Shown here piece by piece: positions 1 through 8,475 of a DNA stretch of 64,000 nt. The DNA comes from Paracoccus sp. SMMA_5_TC. GTDB lineage: Bacteria; Pseudomonadota; Alphaproteobacteria; Rhodobacterales; Rhodobacteraceae. Position numbers and translations under genes: made by a program. A model generated the notes under the pieces. It was not told where the DNA came from and ran no database searches. It was given only the letters and a program-made list of their open reading frames with translations. Position 1 is the first letter of the stretch. Each line of letters begins with the position of its first letter. Where the stretch lies: contig NZ_CP102355.1 of NCBI RefSeq assembly GCF_009696685.2, forward strand, positions 372,001 to 436,000, given 5' to 3'.

Positions 1-190
1 CCATGTTCGACAGCGACGCGGCGATGCCGCCCTGTGCCGCCACCGTATGCGAGCGGGTCGGGAACACCTTGGTCACGCAGGCGGTGCGCAGGCCCTGTTC
101 GGCCATGCCCAGCGTCGCGCGCAGCCCGGCGCCGCCGGCGCCGACGACCACCACGTCGTAATCATGCGTCTGGTATTGATAAGCAGCCAT
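1..190 (-). CDS. sdhA: Succinate dehydrogenase flavoprotein subunit, N-terminal 63 residues (partial)
   Basis: Only the beginning of the gene lies in the window; it continues past position 1. The ATG is at 190-188 and the reading begins [20 protein letters not shown]. The GAGGAG dinucleotide-binding loop is at residues 17-22, and a [10 protein letters not shown] segment follows, in which the His is the covalent FAD attachment site of the SdhA/FrdA family. The protein oxidises succinate to fumarate on the cytoplasmic face of the membrane within complex II. It starts 10 bases after the sdhD stop, in the usual sdhC-sdhD-sdhA order, and is surely co-transcribed with them. The identification is firm from the N-terminus alone. 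Confidence 0.95.
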   Translation of the reverse strand, partial: MAAYQYQTHDYDVVVVGAGGAGLRATLGMAEQGLRTACVTKVFPTRSHTVAAQGGIAASLSNM

Positions 191-199
191 GGCGATCCC

Positions 200-589
200 T
201 CAAAGCACGACGATCGCGCCCAGACCCATGCGGGCCAGCGCGTAGATGGCCGCGGCGATCACCGTCCAGCCAAGGATGACAGAAAAGATGATCGCGGCCT
301 TGCGGGCGGTGCCCTGCAGATAGTCGTCGATCATGATCCGGGTGCCCTTGATGAAATGCACCATGCCCACGGCAACGAACAGCCCGGTGATCAGCGCCGG
401 GATCGGTCGCCCGAAATAGACCAGAAGTTGCTGATGCGGCAGGCCGATGGCGCGGGCCACCACGATCATGAACAGCGGCGTCAGGATCAGCAGCGCGACC
501 GCAGTCACCGTCATTGCCCAATGATGCAGCGTGCCCTGATGGGCCGAACCCAGGCCCTGCGCAGCCTTGCGGGGGGTGATATAGCGCAT
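200..589 (-). CDS. sdhD: Succinate dehydrogenase membrane anchor subunit SdhD
   Basis: This 129-residue protein has three hydrophobic membrane segments at about residues 25-46, 63-82 and 96-118. His78 is followed eleven and twelve residues later by Asp89 and Tyr90, the same spacing as haem-ligand His71 and quinone-site Asp82/Tyr83 of E. coli SdhD, so it should carry the haem b ligand and part of the ubiquinone site of complex II. It sits between sdhC (12 bases upstream) and sdhA (10 bases downstream) in one operon. Length and segment count are normal for the family, and I see nothing unusual in it. Confidence 0.93.
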   Translation of the reverse strand: MRYITPRKAAQGLGSAHQGTLHHWAMTVTAVALLILTPLFMIVVARAIGLPHQQLLVYFGRPIPALITGLFVAVGMVHFIKGTRIMIDDYLQGTARKAAIIFSVILGWTVIAAAIYALARMGLGAIVVL

Positions 590-601
590 CTGCCGCCCTC
601 C

Positions 602-994
602 TTAGAACACGAAGAAGATGATCAGGGTCAGCACGGCCAGAATTACCGAACCGGCGATCAGCGCCTGGCTGGATTTCTGCGCCTGGTCGATTTCCAGCCC
701 ATAGCCGGCGTCATAGAACAGGTGCCGCAGCCCGGCCAGCAGGTGATACCACAGCGCCCACATCGACCCGGTCAGGATCAGAAAGCCCAGCCAGGACCGC
801 ACCACCCAATCGGCGGCAGCGAAGGCACGCGGCGAGGCCACGGCGGCGACCAGCCACCAGACGATCAGCACGATGCCCGCCACCAGCGCATGGCCGGTGA
901 TGCGGGTCAGGATCGAGGTGATGGCGGCAAGGGGCAGGCGATAGACCTGCAGATGCGGTGACAGCGGCCGGTTTCCCCGGTTGACGTCAGCCAT
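602..994 (-). CDS. sdhC: Succinate dehydrogenase cytochrome b556 subunit SdhC
   Basis: The 130-residue protein opens with the family signature RPLSPHLQVYRLP at residues 9-21 and has three membrane helices. Ser27 and Arg31 fall at the same numbers as the quinone-site residues of E. coli SdhC, and the later YHLLAGLRHLFYD segment supplies the haem-ligand histidine. I chose the ATG at 994-992 because an AGGAGA ribosome-binding site lies about 7 bases upstream; the frame stays open further but has no comparable site. It is the first gene of sdhCDA. The 292-base space before it carries a paired GTGATCAC operator (1143-1173) and a candidate promoter (1069-1096). Confidence 0.95.
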   Translation of the reverse strand: MADVNRGNRPLSPHLQVYRLPLAAITSILTRITGHALVAGIVLIVWWLVAAVASPRAFAAADWVVRSWLGFLILTGSMWALWYHLLAGLRHLFYDAGYGLEIDQAQKSSQALIAGSVILAVLTLIIFFVF

Positions 995-1068
995 GATGCG
1001 CTCTCCTGCGTTCAGGGCCCTGGCCGCGCGTCGCGGCTGGCGGCAAGGGCTGGCCGAATTTGCAATCG

Positions 1069-1096
1069 CTTCTAGTCCAATATTTCCCGCTGTCAC
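1069..1096 (-). promoter_or_regulatory. Candidate sigma-70 promoter of sdhCDA
   Basis: On the minus strand a GTGACA hexamer (1096-1091) is followed after 16 bases by TAGAAG (1074-1069), matching the -35/-10 consensus at 5 and 4 of 6 positions. It would start transcription about 65-70 bases before the sdhC ATG. This is a hexamer match only; the position relative to the operator at 1143-1173 is consistent with upstream activation. Confidence 0.35.
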
Positions 1097-1142
1097 GGGC
1101 CGACGGCGGCATTGCGGCGTTTGCCGGCAGATTTTCCGATTT

Positions 1143-1173
1143 TGTGATCACGCAAACGCCAGCCGTGATCACA
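1143..1173. promoter_or_regulatory. Paired GTGATCAC palindromes, putative operator of sdhCDA
   Basis: Two perfect GTGATCAC octamers lie at 1144-1151 and 1165-1172, with centres exactly 21 bp apart, two helical turns, between the mch stop and the sdhC start. The outer flanks extend the symmetry (T before the first copy, A after the second). The same two-site arrangement with the same spacing stands upstream of sucC at 6065-6093. I infer binding by one dimeric regulator to two phased sites; the regulator is not identified. CceR and AkgR, known regulators of central carbon metabolism in alphaproteobacteria, are candidates to test. Confidence 0.7.
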
Positions 1174-1286
1174 TCGGCGCGGATTGCCCCAACCGGGACG
1201 ATCCTTTTCCGAAAACCCCGCGATTCCCCAGCGAAAGCCGGAAAAAACGCGGGTGGCGGGGCCGGACCCGGCCCCGACCGGGCGGA

Positions 1287-2321
1287 TCACATGGGCATCA
1301 AGGCCCAGTAATCCAGGTCCAGCAAGACCTGCGGATGATATTTTCCGTCAGGCCCGCGCAAAACGTGATCACCTGCCGCGCCCTTGTGCGCGACCAGCCG
1401 CAGGCGGATGGCGCCGACGCCCGGCGCCTCGGTCGGGGCCTTGTCCAGCACCTCGGACCAAGCCCGCACGGTATCGCCGGCGAAACAGGGGTTGGCATGG
1501 GCACCGGCATTCAGCGCCACGATCATCTGCGCATTGGCCAGCCCGTTGAAGGACAGCGCCCGCGCCAGGCTGATGACATGGCCGCCATAGATCAGGCGCC
1601 GGCCGTCCTGGCGATGGGTGGCGTCGAAATGCACCTTGGCGGTGTTCTGCCACAGCCGGGTGGCCAGCATGTGCTCGGCCTCTTCGATGGTGACGCCATC
1701 GACGTGGTCGATGATCTCGCCCGGGCTGTAGTCGCCCCAGCGGTGCGGCTCGCCGGCCAGCTCGAAATCATACCGGCTGAAGTCCAGCCCCGCCGGCACC
1801 ACCAGATCCTGTGGCGCCACCACCGCGGCCAGATCCGGCAGGACCGGCTGCGGCGCCGGTGCAGCGGGATCGCGCTTGCGCACCATCACCCAGCGCACAT
1901 AGTCCAGCACCGCAATGCCCATCTGGTTCAGCCCGCGCGTGCGCACATAGACCACGCCGGATGTGCCGTTCGAGTTTTCCCTGAGCCCGATCACCTCTGA
2001 TTCCGCGCGCAGCGTGTCGCCGGGCCAGACCGGATGCAGCCAGCGACCCTGGGCATAGCCCAGGTTCGCCACCGCGTTCAGGCTGATGTCGGGCACCGAC
2101 TTGCCGAACACGACGTGAAAGGCGATCAGATCGTCCAGCGGACTGCTTTCCAGCCCGCAATCGGCCGCAAACTCGTCCGAGGAATACAGCGCATGCCGGG
2201 CCGGATACAGCGCGTGATAGAGCGCCCTTTCCCCTTCGGCGACAGTGCGGGGCACGGCATGGCGGATCACCTGGCCGATGCGGTAATCCTCGAAGAAGCG
2301 GCCGGGATTGGTCTTGGTCAT
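1287..2321 (-). CDS. mch: MaoC-like hydratase, probable beta-methylmalyl-CoA dehydratase (mesaconyl-CoA hydratase)
   Basis: This 344-residue protein is built of two MaoC/hot-dog halves, the layout and length of the Mch enzyme that interconverts beta-methylmalyl-CoA and mesaconyl-CoA in the ethylmalonyl-CoA pathway. The N-terminus GRFFEDYRIGQVIRHAVPRT is typical of that group. The ATG overlaps the stop of the preceding small gene as ATGA. The gene lies downstream of a malyl-CoA lyase/thioesterase homologue on the same strand, which supports the assignment over generic enoyl-CoA hydratase. Its 3' coding part contains a single GTGATCAC octamer at 1365-1372. Membership in the two-domain MaoC family is certain; the exact substrate is inferred from overall similarity and neighbours. 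Confidence 0.85.
   Translation of the reverse strand: MTKTNPGRFFEDYRIGQVIRHAVPRTVAEGERALYHALYPARHALYSSDEFAADCGLESSPLDDLIAFHVVFGKSVPDISLNAVANLGYAQGRWLHPVWPGDTLRAESEVIGLRENSNGTSGVVYVRTRGLNQMGIAVLDYVRWVMVRKRDPAAPAPQPVLPDLAAVVAPQDLVVPAGLDFSRYDFELAGEPHRWGDYSPGEIIDHVDGVTIEEAEHMLATRLWQNTAKVHFDATHRQDGRRLIYGGHVISLARALSFNGLANAQMIVALNAGAHANPCFAGDTVRAWSEVLDKAPTEAPGVGAIRLRLVAHKGAAGDHVLRGPDGKYHPQVLLDLDYWALMPM
1365..1372. promoter_or_regulatory. Single GTGATCAC octamer inside the 3' end of mch
   Basis: This is the same perfect octamer as in the paired operators, but alone and within coding sequence, about 200 bp upstream of the sdhC operator pair. It may be an auxiliary site or chance. Confidence 0.25.
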
Positions 2322-2524
2322 TGCTGCCCCAGTTTCATGTCGGGATGATAGGGTTCGCCGATTTCCTTGGTGACGGCCTGGGCACAGCGCATCACCCCGC
2401 GCGCGGCGTCAAAGGCATAGGCGGGGCTGCCGTGCAATTGCCAGCCGGCGGCCAGCGCCGCGCTGACCTTGTGACAGAATGCCGAGGTGTCGTCCTCGGT
2501 CAGCAGGCGGTAGATCAGGGGCAT
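2318..2524 (-). CDS. DUF1737-like small protein
   Basis: A 68-residue soluble protein beginning MPLIYRLLTEDDTSAFCHKV. It resembles the DUF1737 family, short proteins of unknown function common in proteobacteria: an aromatic N-terminal strand, then a helix and an AAGWQLHGSPAY segment. The start at 2524 lies one base after the stop of the upstream nnrU-like gene, with GGAG about 10 bases before, and its stop overlaps the mch start as ATGA. The tight coupling on both sides places it in one transcription unit with mch. No catalytic residues can be named and its job is unknown. Confidence 0.8.
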   Translation of the reverse strand: MPLIYRLLTEDDTSAFCHKVSAALAAGWQLHGSPAYAFDAARGVMRCAQAVTKEIGEPYHPDMKLGQQ

Positions 2525-2525
2525 C

Positions 2526-3068
2526 TCAGGCTCCGAACGGGTTGTAGCCAAGCCAGCGGTGGATCAGCCCGACCACCAGCATCACCAGCAGCGCCCCCAG
2601 TCCGGCCATGAGTTCCTTGCGGGCCGGAAACGGGCCGGCGGGCGGGGTCCACTGTGGCTGGGCACGGTTGATGACCACAATCTCGACCAACGCCCACAAG
2701 AACAGCCCGCCGAAAAGGATCGCACTGGGCAGATCGCCGTTGACCAAGAGATGCGCCAGGGCCCACAGCGCGAACCCGGTCAGTTGCGGGTGGCGGATGC
2801 GGGCGGTGATGCGGGTTTTCATGCCGGCGGCGGCGAACAGGTAAAAGGCGGCCAGGACCAGCAGGTTGTTGATGCCGACCGTGGCGGCGCTGGCGCCCCA
2901 CCAGACCGGGCCCGCCGCGCCGCGATAGCCCAGCACCATCAGCACCACCGACAGCACCAGCAGCCCGGCGATGCCGCCGCGCCCCAGCCGGTCGCGCAGG
3001 CCCGGCGCCAACCGCTTGAGCAGATGCGCCCCCCACCACAGCGCCACGCCCAGTATCAGCATCACCAT
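2526..3068 (-). CDS. NnrU family integral membrane protein
   Basis: The 180-residue protein is almost wholly hydrophobic, with about five or six membrane segments, and shows the NnrU-family pattern: MVMLILGVALWWGAHLLKR at the N-terminus, then RHPQLTGFALWALAHLLVNG near residues 92-111 with conserved His and Asn. NnrU was named for a link to nitrite/NO metabolism in Rhodobacter, but its biochemical role is not established and homologues are widespread. The longer frame upstream of 3068 overlaps mcl2 and lacks hydrophobic character, so I take the ATG at 3068. It sits 43 bases after mcl2 and one base before the DUF1737-like gene, so it is probably co-transcribed. Confidence 0.85.
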   Translation of the reverse strand: MVMLILGVALWWGAHLLKRLAPGLRDRLGRGGIAGLLVLSVVLMVLGYRGAAGPVWWGASAATVGINNLLVLAAFYLFAAAGMKTRITARIRHPQLTGFALWALAHLLVNGDLPSAILFGGLFLWALVEIVVINRAQPQWTPPAGPFPARKELMAGLGALLVMLVVGLIHRWLGYNPFGA

Positions 3069-3111
3069 CCCTTGGCCCTCCGTGCAGTTGCCTTTGCGGC
3101 CCAGACTGCCA

Positions 3112-3951
3112 TCAGCCGGCCAGCGCGGCAATTGCCCCGGCCTTCGCCAGGGTCTTGCGCGCGGTTTCCACGTGCAGGTTCTCGACGATGCGGCCATCGA
3201 CCACCGCCACCCCCTTGCCCTGGGCCTGCGCCTCGTCAAAGGCCTGGATCTGCCGCCGCGCCAGGTCGATTTCCTCCTCGGATGGGGCAAAGACCTGGTT
3301 CGCGATCGCAAGCTGGGCGGGGTGGATCAGCGTCTTGCCGTCGAATCCCATGTCGCGACCCTGTTCGCATTCCGCGCGCAGGCCCTCGTCGTCCTTGAAG
3401 GCATTGAACACGCCGTCGACGATCACCCGCCCATGCGCGCGCGCCGCCAGCAGGCACAACCCCAGCCCGGTCAGCATCGCCAGCCGGTCGGGGCGAAAGC
3501 GGCTGACCAGTTCCTTGGCCAGATCGTTGGTGCCCATCACCATGCCATGCAGGCGCGGATGGGCGGCGATGGCCTGGGCGTTCAACATGCCCTCGGCGGT
3601 TTCCATCATCGCCCACAGCGGCGTCTGCGGCACCAGCTCGGCCACGCGGTCCAGATCCGCCGGGCGGCTGACCTTGGGGATCAGCACCGCATCGGCGCCG
3701 CTGGCAAAGGCGATGGCGTCGTCACGGCCCCATTCGGTGTCCAGCCCGTTGATGCGCACGATGCGCGCCCGGCCGCCGTAATCCGCCTGCAGCGCCTGGG
3801 CCAACAATCCGCGCGCCGCCGGCTTTTCCGCCGGGGCCACCGCATCCTCGAGATCGAAGATGATGGCATCGGCGGCCAGGGTCCGCGCCTTGTCCATGGC
3901 CCGGGCATTGGCGGCGGGAATATACAGCACGGAACGATAGGGTCGGGTCAT
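3112..3951 (-). CDS. mcl2: CitE/HpcH-family (3S)-malyl-CoA thioesterase or malyl-CoA lyase
   Basis: A 279-residue TIM-barrel protein of the HpcH/HpaI-CitE family. The FDLEDAV motif at residues 32-38 provides the metal-binding acidic residues, and VRINGLDTEWGRDD and MVMGTNDLAKEL are characteristic segments. It is closest in style and length to Mcl2 of Rhodobacter sphaeroides, which hydrolyses (3S)-malyl-CoA to malate and CoA, rather than to the longer lyase Mcl1 (about 318 aa). With mch nearby it suggests ethylmalonyl-CoA pathway or acetate/propionate assimilation. A TTGCGCAA palindrome stands 21 bases before its start. Choice between thioesterase and lyase activity is inferred. Confidence 0.8.
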   Translation of the reverse strand: MTRPYRSVLYIPAANARAMDKARTLAADAIIFDLEDAVAPAEKPAARGLLAQALQADYGGRARIVRINGLDTEWGRDDAIAFASGADAVLIPKVSRPADLDRVAELVPQTPLWAMMETAEGMLNAQAIAAHPRLHGMVMGTNDLAKELVSRFRPDRLAMLTGLGLCLLAARAHGRVIVDGVFNAFKDDEGLRAECEQGRDMGFDGKTLIHPAQLAIANQVFAPSEEEIDLARRQIQAFDEAQAQGKGVAVVDGRIVENLHVETARKTLAKAGAIAALAG

Positions 3952-3971
3952 CGCAGCCTCGCGTAAGAATC

Positions 3972-3979
3972 TTGCGCAA
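3972..3979. promoter_or_regulatory. TTGCGCAA palindrome upstream of mcl2
   Basis: A perfect octamer palindrome, flanked as CTTGCGCAAAG, located 21-28 bases before the mcl2 start. The same octamer occurs in the sucC leader (6116-6123) and before the lytic transglycosylase gene (16603-16610). It is loosely like the TTTGCAAA-type sites of short-chain-acyl-CoA regulators, but not identical. Confidence 0.3.
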
Positions 3980-4031
3980 AGCTGCCCGCAAACGCATCAG
4001 ATGGCAAGGGCGATTTTGCCGCACTGCGGCA

Positions 4032-4766
4032 TCACAACCCGTCCCAGATCAGCTTGATCGAAACCAGGGCCAGCGCCCAGGTGATGAAGCGGTAAAAGAC
4101 CTGGGCCGGCATCCGCCGCACCAGCCACAGCCCCGCCAGCACGCCCAGCACCGCCGGCAACGCCAGCGCCAGCGCCACGCCCAGATTCCGCGGCGACAGC
4201 TGGCCCAGCATCGCATAGGGGACCAGCTTGGCGGCGTTGCAGATGGCGAAATAGATGGTGGTGGTTCCGGCATAGGTCAGCGGCGACATCCGCAGCGGCT
4301 GCGCATAGACCTGATAGGGCGGCGCCCCGGTATGCGAGATGAAGCTGGTAAAGCCGGAAACCCCGCCCCAGAAACTGCCCTTGATCCAGCTGGGCGCGCG
4401 GGCCCTTCCATCAGAAGCCGGATGCAGCATGGCATTCAGGGCAAATGCCAGCCCGATGATACCGACCATCAGCGCCACGACACGGTCATCCACGTGATGC
4501 GCCAGGGCCCAGCCCAGGCCGATACCGCCCAGCGCTCCGGGCAGGACACGGCTCAGCGCCCGGCGGTCGAACTGGCGCCGAAAGGCGATCAGTCCGCCGA
4601 TGTCCGACACGATATAGACCGGCAGCAGAATCCCTGCCGCCTGCACCGGCGACATGCCCAGCGCCATCAGCGGCACCGAAATCGTGCCCACCATCGACAA
4701 TCCGCCCTTTGATAGACCGATGGCGAAGGCCGCAATCACCCCAAGAACCCAGCCGGTAATGTCCAT
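4032..4766 (-). CDS. TauE/SafE family sulfite/anion exporter
   Basis: This 244-residue polytopic membrane protein starts MDITGWVLGVIAAFAIGLSK and has the two repeated halves of the TauE/SafE (DUF81) family, about eight membrane segments, with a GLSKGGL segment near residues 17-23 and SGFTSFISHTGAPP near the middle. Family members export sulfite, sulfoacetate or related organic anions, but the substrate here cannot be read from sequence. The ATG at 4766 has a strong AGGAGG six bases upstream; the frame upstream of it is not gene-like. It diverges from mdh across about 216 bases and has no clear partner gene. Confidence 0.88.
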   Translation of the reverse strand: MDITGWVLGVIAAFAIGLSKGGLSMVGTISVPLMALGMSPVQAAGILLPVYIVSDIGGLIAFRRQFDRRALSRVLPGALGGIGLGWALAHHVDDRVVALMVGIIGLAFALNAMLHPASDGRARAPSWIKGSFWGGVSGFTSFISHTGAPPYQVYAQPLRMSPLTYAGTTTIYFAICNAAKLVPYAMLGQLSPRNLGVALALALPAVLGVLAGLWLVRRMPAQVFYRFITWALALVSIKLIWDGL

Positions 4767-4877
4767 GACCCCTCCTGTGGATCCTTTTGTGGCATGCAAG
4801 CCGTCCTGCCGGCCAGCCCCGCCGGCGGCAGTCCGGCCTGCCATCCGGGAACCGCGCCGACCGGGCGGCGCAGATGA

Positions 4878-5945
<1,068 letters not shown>

Positions 5946-5971
5946 TCGCCCGCGCGACCGGATCCCGATTG

Positions 5972-6003
5972 CCCCTGCAGGTTCGCCCTGCAGGGGTTTT
6001 TCC
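5972..6003 (+). terminator. Rho-independent terminator of mdh
   Basis: A perfect 10-bp stem (CCCCTGCAGG at 5972-5981 with CCTGCAGGGG at 5987-5996), a five-base loop and a TTTTTCC tail, 27 bases after the mdh stop. Confidence 0.9.
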
Positions 6004-6064
6004 TGTCTGCCCCGCGCTTTTGCCGGTGCCGACGAATCCGCCGGCGCAAGGTTGACGGCGTTTT

Positions 6065-6093
6065 GTGATCACACGCCGAATTAGCGTGATCAC
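6065..6093. promoter_or_regulatory. Paired GTGATCAC palindromes, putative operator of the suc operon
   Basis: Two perfect GTGATCAC octamers at 6065-6072 and 6086-6093, centres 21 bp apart, flanked outside by TTTT and AAA so that the whole 36-bp region is close to symmetric. This duplicates the arrangement before sdhC (1143-1173). A perfect TATAAT box with no good -35 follows at 6133-6138; the sites would be centred near -55 and -76 relative to the expected start, which suits an activator better than a simple repressor. The regulator is unknown. Confidence 0.75.
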
Positions 6094-6115
6094 AAACCAG
6101 GCTTTCCTGCCCCTT

Positions 6116-6123
6116 TTGCGCAA
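6116..6123. promoter_or_regulatory. TTGCGCAA palindrome in the sucC promoter region
   Basis: A perfect TTGCGCAA octamer (extended TTTTGCGCAATT) lies between the paired operator and the TATAAT box, where a -35 element would be expected. It is shared with the mcl2 and lytic transglycosylase upstream regions. Confidence 0.3.
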
Positions 6124-6132
6124 TTGGCCACG

Positions 6133-6138
6133 TATAAT
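6133..6138 (+). promoter_or_regulatory. -10 element of the suc operon promoter
   Basis: A perfect TATAAT, unusual in this GC-rich sequence, 62 bases before the sucC ATG. No TTGACA-like hexamer stands 16-18 bases upstream, so the promoter probably needs an activator. Confidence 0.5.
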
Positions 6139-6199
6139 GCTTTGGCCGCCCGAGGGGATATGCCACAAGCCCCGCAACCGACAACTGCGGGGAAGCACC

Positions 6200-7393
6200 A
6201 TGAACATCCATGAATACCAGGCCAAGGCGCTGCTGCGCCAATATGGCGCGCCGGTCTCGGACGGGCGGGTGGTGATGAAGGCCGACGAGGCCAAGGCCGC
6301 CGCCGGCGAACTGGACGGCCCGCTCTGGGTCGTCAAGGCCCAGATCCATGCCGGAGGCCGTGGCAAGGGTCACTTCAAGGAAAAGGAAGCCGGTGAAAAG
6401 GGCGGCGTGCGGCTGGCCAAATCGGTCGCCGAGGCCGAGGAGCTGACCCGGCAGATGCTGGGCCGCACCCTGGTCACCCACCAGACCGGCGAAACCGGCA
6501 AGCAGGTGAACCGCATCTATATCGAGGATGGCAGCGACATCGCGCGCGAACTGTATCTGGCGCTGCTGGTCGATCGCGGCACCTCGCGCATCAGCTTCGT
6601 CGCCTCGACCGAAGGCGGCATGGACATCGAGGAAGTTGCCGCCAAGACCCCCGAAAAGATCGTCAGCTTCAGCGTCGATCCCGCCTCGGGCCTGTCGGAT
6701 TTCCATGGTCGCCGCGTGGCCTTTGCCTTGGGCCTTGAAGGCGCCCAGGTCAAGCAATGCGTGCAGCTGGTCAAGAATCTCTATCGCATGTTCATCGAGC
6801 GCGACATGGAGATGCTGGAGATCAACCCGCTGATCGTGACGCCCGAAGGCAACATCAAGTGCCTGGACGCCAAGATGGGCTTCGACAACAACGCGCTTTA
6901 TCGCCAGCCCGACATCCTGGCGCTGCGCGACGAGACCGAGGAAGATCCCAAGGAGCTGGCCGCCTCCAAGTTCGACCTGAACTATATCGCGCTGGACGGC
7001 GAGATCGGTTGCATGGTCAACGGCGCGGGCCTGGCCATGGCCACCATGGACATCATCAAGCTTTACGGCGCCGAACCGGCGAACTTCCTGGATGTCGGCG
7101 GCGGTGCCAGCAAGGAAAAGGTGACCGAGGCGTTCAAGATCATCACCTCGGACCCGAATGTCAAAGGCATCCTGGTCAACATCTTCGGCGGGATCATGCG
7201 CTGCGACATCATTGCCGAGGGCATCATCGCCGCGGTCAAGGAGGTCGGCCTGCAAGTGCCGCTGGTCGTGCGGCTCGAAGGCACCAACGTCGATCTGGGC
7301 AAGAAGATCATCGGTGAATCGGGGCTGAACGTGATCGCGGCCGACGACCTGTCGGATGCCGCCCAGAAGATCGTGAAAGCGGTGAAAGGATAA
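6200..7393 (+). CDS. sucC: Succinate-CoA ligase (ADP-forming) beta subunit
   Basis: This 397-residue protein begins with the family signature [19 protein letters not shown]. It has an N-terminal ATP-grasp domain (about residues 1-235, with [15 protein letters not shown] for nucleotide binding and LEINPLIVT) and a C-terminal CoA-ligase domain with the glycine-rich [10 protein letters not shown] segment. It binds nucleotide and succinate in the SucC-SucD complex, making GTP or ATP from succinyl-CoA. I take the ATG at 6200, with a GGGGAA site upstream, because the longer open frame covers the operator and promoter region. It is the first gene of sucCD-GT-sucAB-x-MAPEG-lpd. Confidence 0.97.
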   Translation: MNIHEYQAKALLRQYGAPVSDGRVVMKADEAKAAAGELDGPLWVVKAQIHAGGRGKGHFKEKEAGEKGGVRLAKSVAEAEELTRQMLGRTLVTHQTGETGKQVNRIYIEDGSDIARELYLALLVDRGTSRISFVASTEGGMDIEEVAAKTPEKIVSFSVDPASGLSDFHGRRVAFALGLEGAQVKQCVQLVKNLYRMFIERDMEMLEINPLIVTPEGNIKCLDAKMGFDNNALYRQPDILALRDETEEDPKELAASKFDLNYIALDGEIGCMVNGAGLAMATMDIIKLYGAEPANFLDVGGGASKEKVTEAFKIITSDPNVKGILVNIFGGIMRCDIIAEGIIAAVKEVGLQVPLVVRLEGTNVDLGKKIIGESGLNVIAADDLSDAAQKIVKAVKG

Positions 7394-7397
7394 GAAG

Positions 7398-8282
<885 letters not shown>

Positions 8283-8298
8283 CAGTTCCGCCAGAACT

Positions 8299-8327
8299 TT
8301 GACTTGGGCATGGCCCCTGCCTACCTT
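8299..8327 (+). promoter_or_regulatory. Candidate promoter between sucD and the glycosyltransferase gene
   Basis: TTGACT (8299-8304), a 17-base spacer and TACCTT (8322-8327) match the sigma-70 consensus at 5 and 4 positions. It would drive the glycosyltransferase, sucA, sucB and lpd independently of sucCD. It is a sequence match only. Confidence 0.4.
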
Positions 8328-8475
8328 CGGGGGGCACCCCGTCAGCGGGGACCATGCCAGAACCCTTCAGCTCGGGTGCCATAGTGGACCGCCGCCCTCG
8401 CCTGCCCCTGTTTCGCCCCGCTGTGGCCCCGCCGTGCCCCAGCCTGTCGGGCGCTGCCGTTCCGCGGGGCCGGGC

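Noticed and set aside
1254..1280. GGGGCCGG/CCGGCCCC hairpin after mch, similar to a segment near 27360.
   Set aside because: There is no T-run and similar GC palindromes are expected at this base composition.
8336..8350. CCCCG-TCAG-CGGGG hairpin after sucD as a terminator.
   Set aside because: The stem is only five pairs and no T-run follows.
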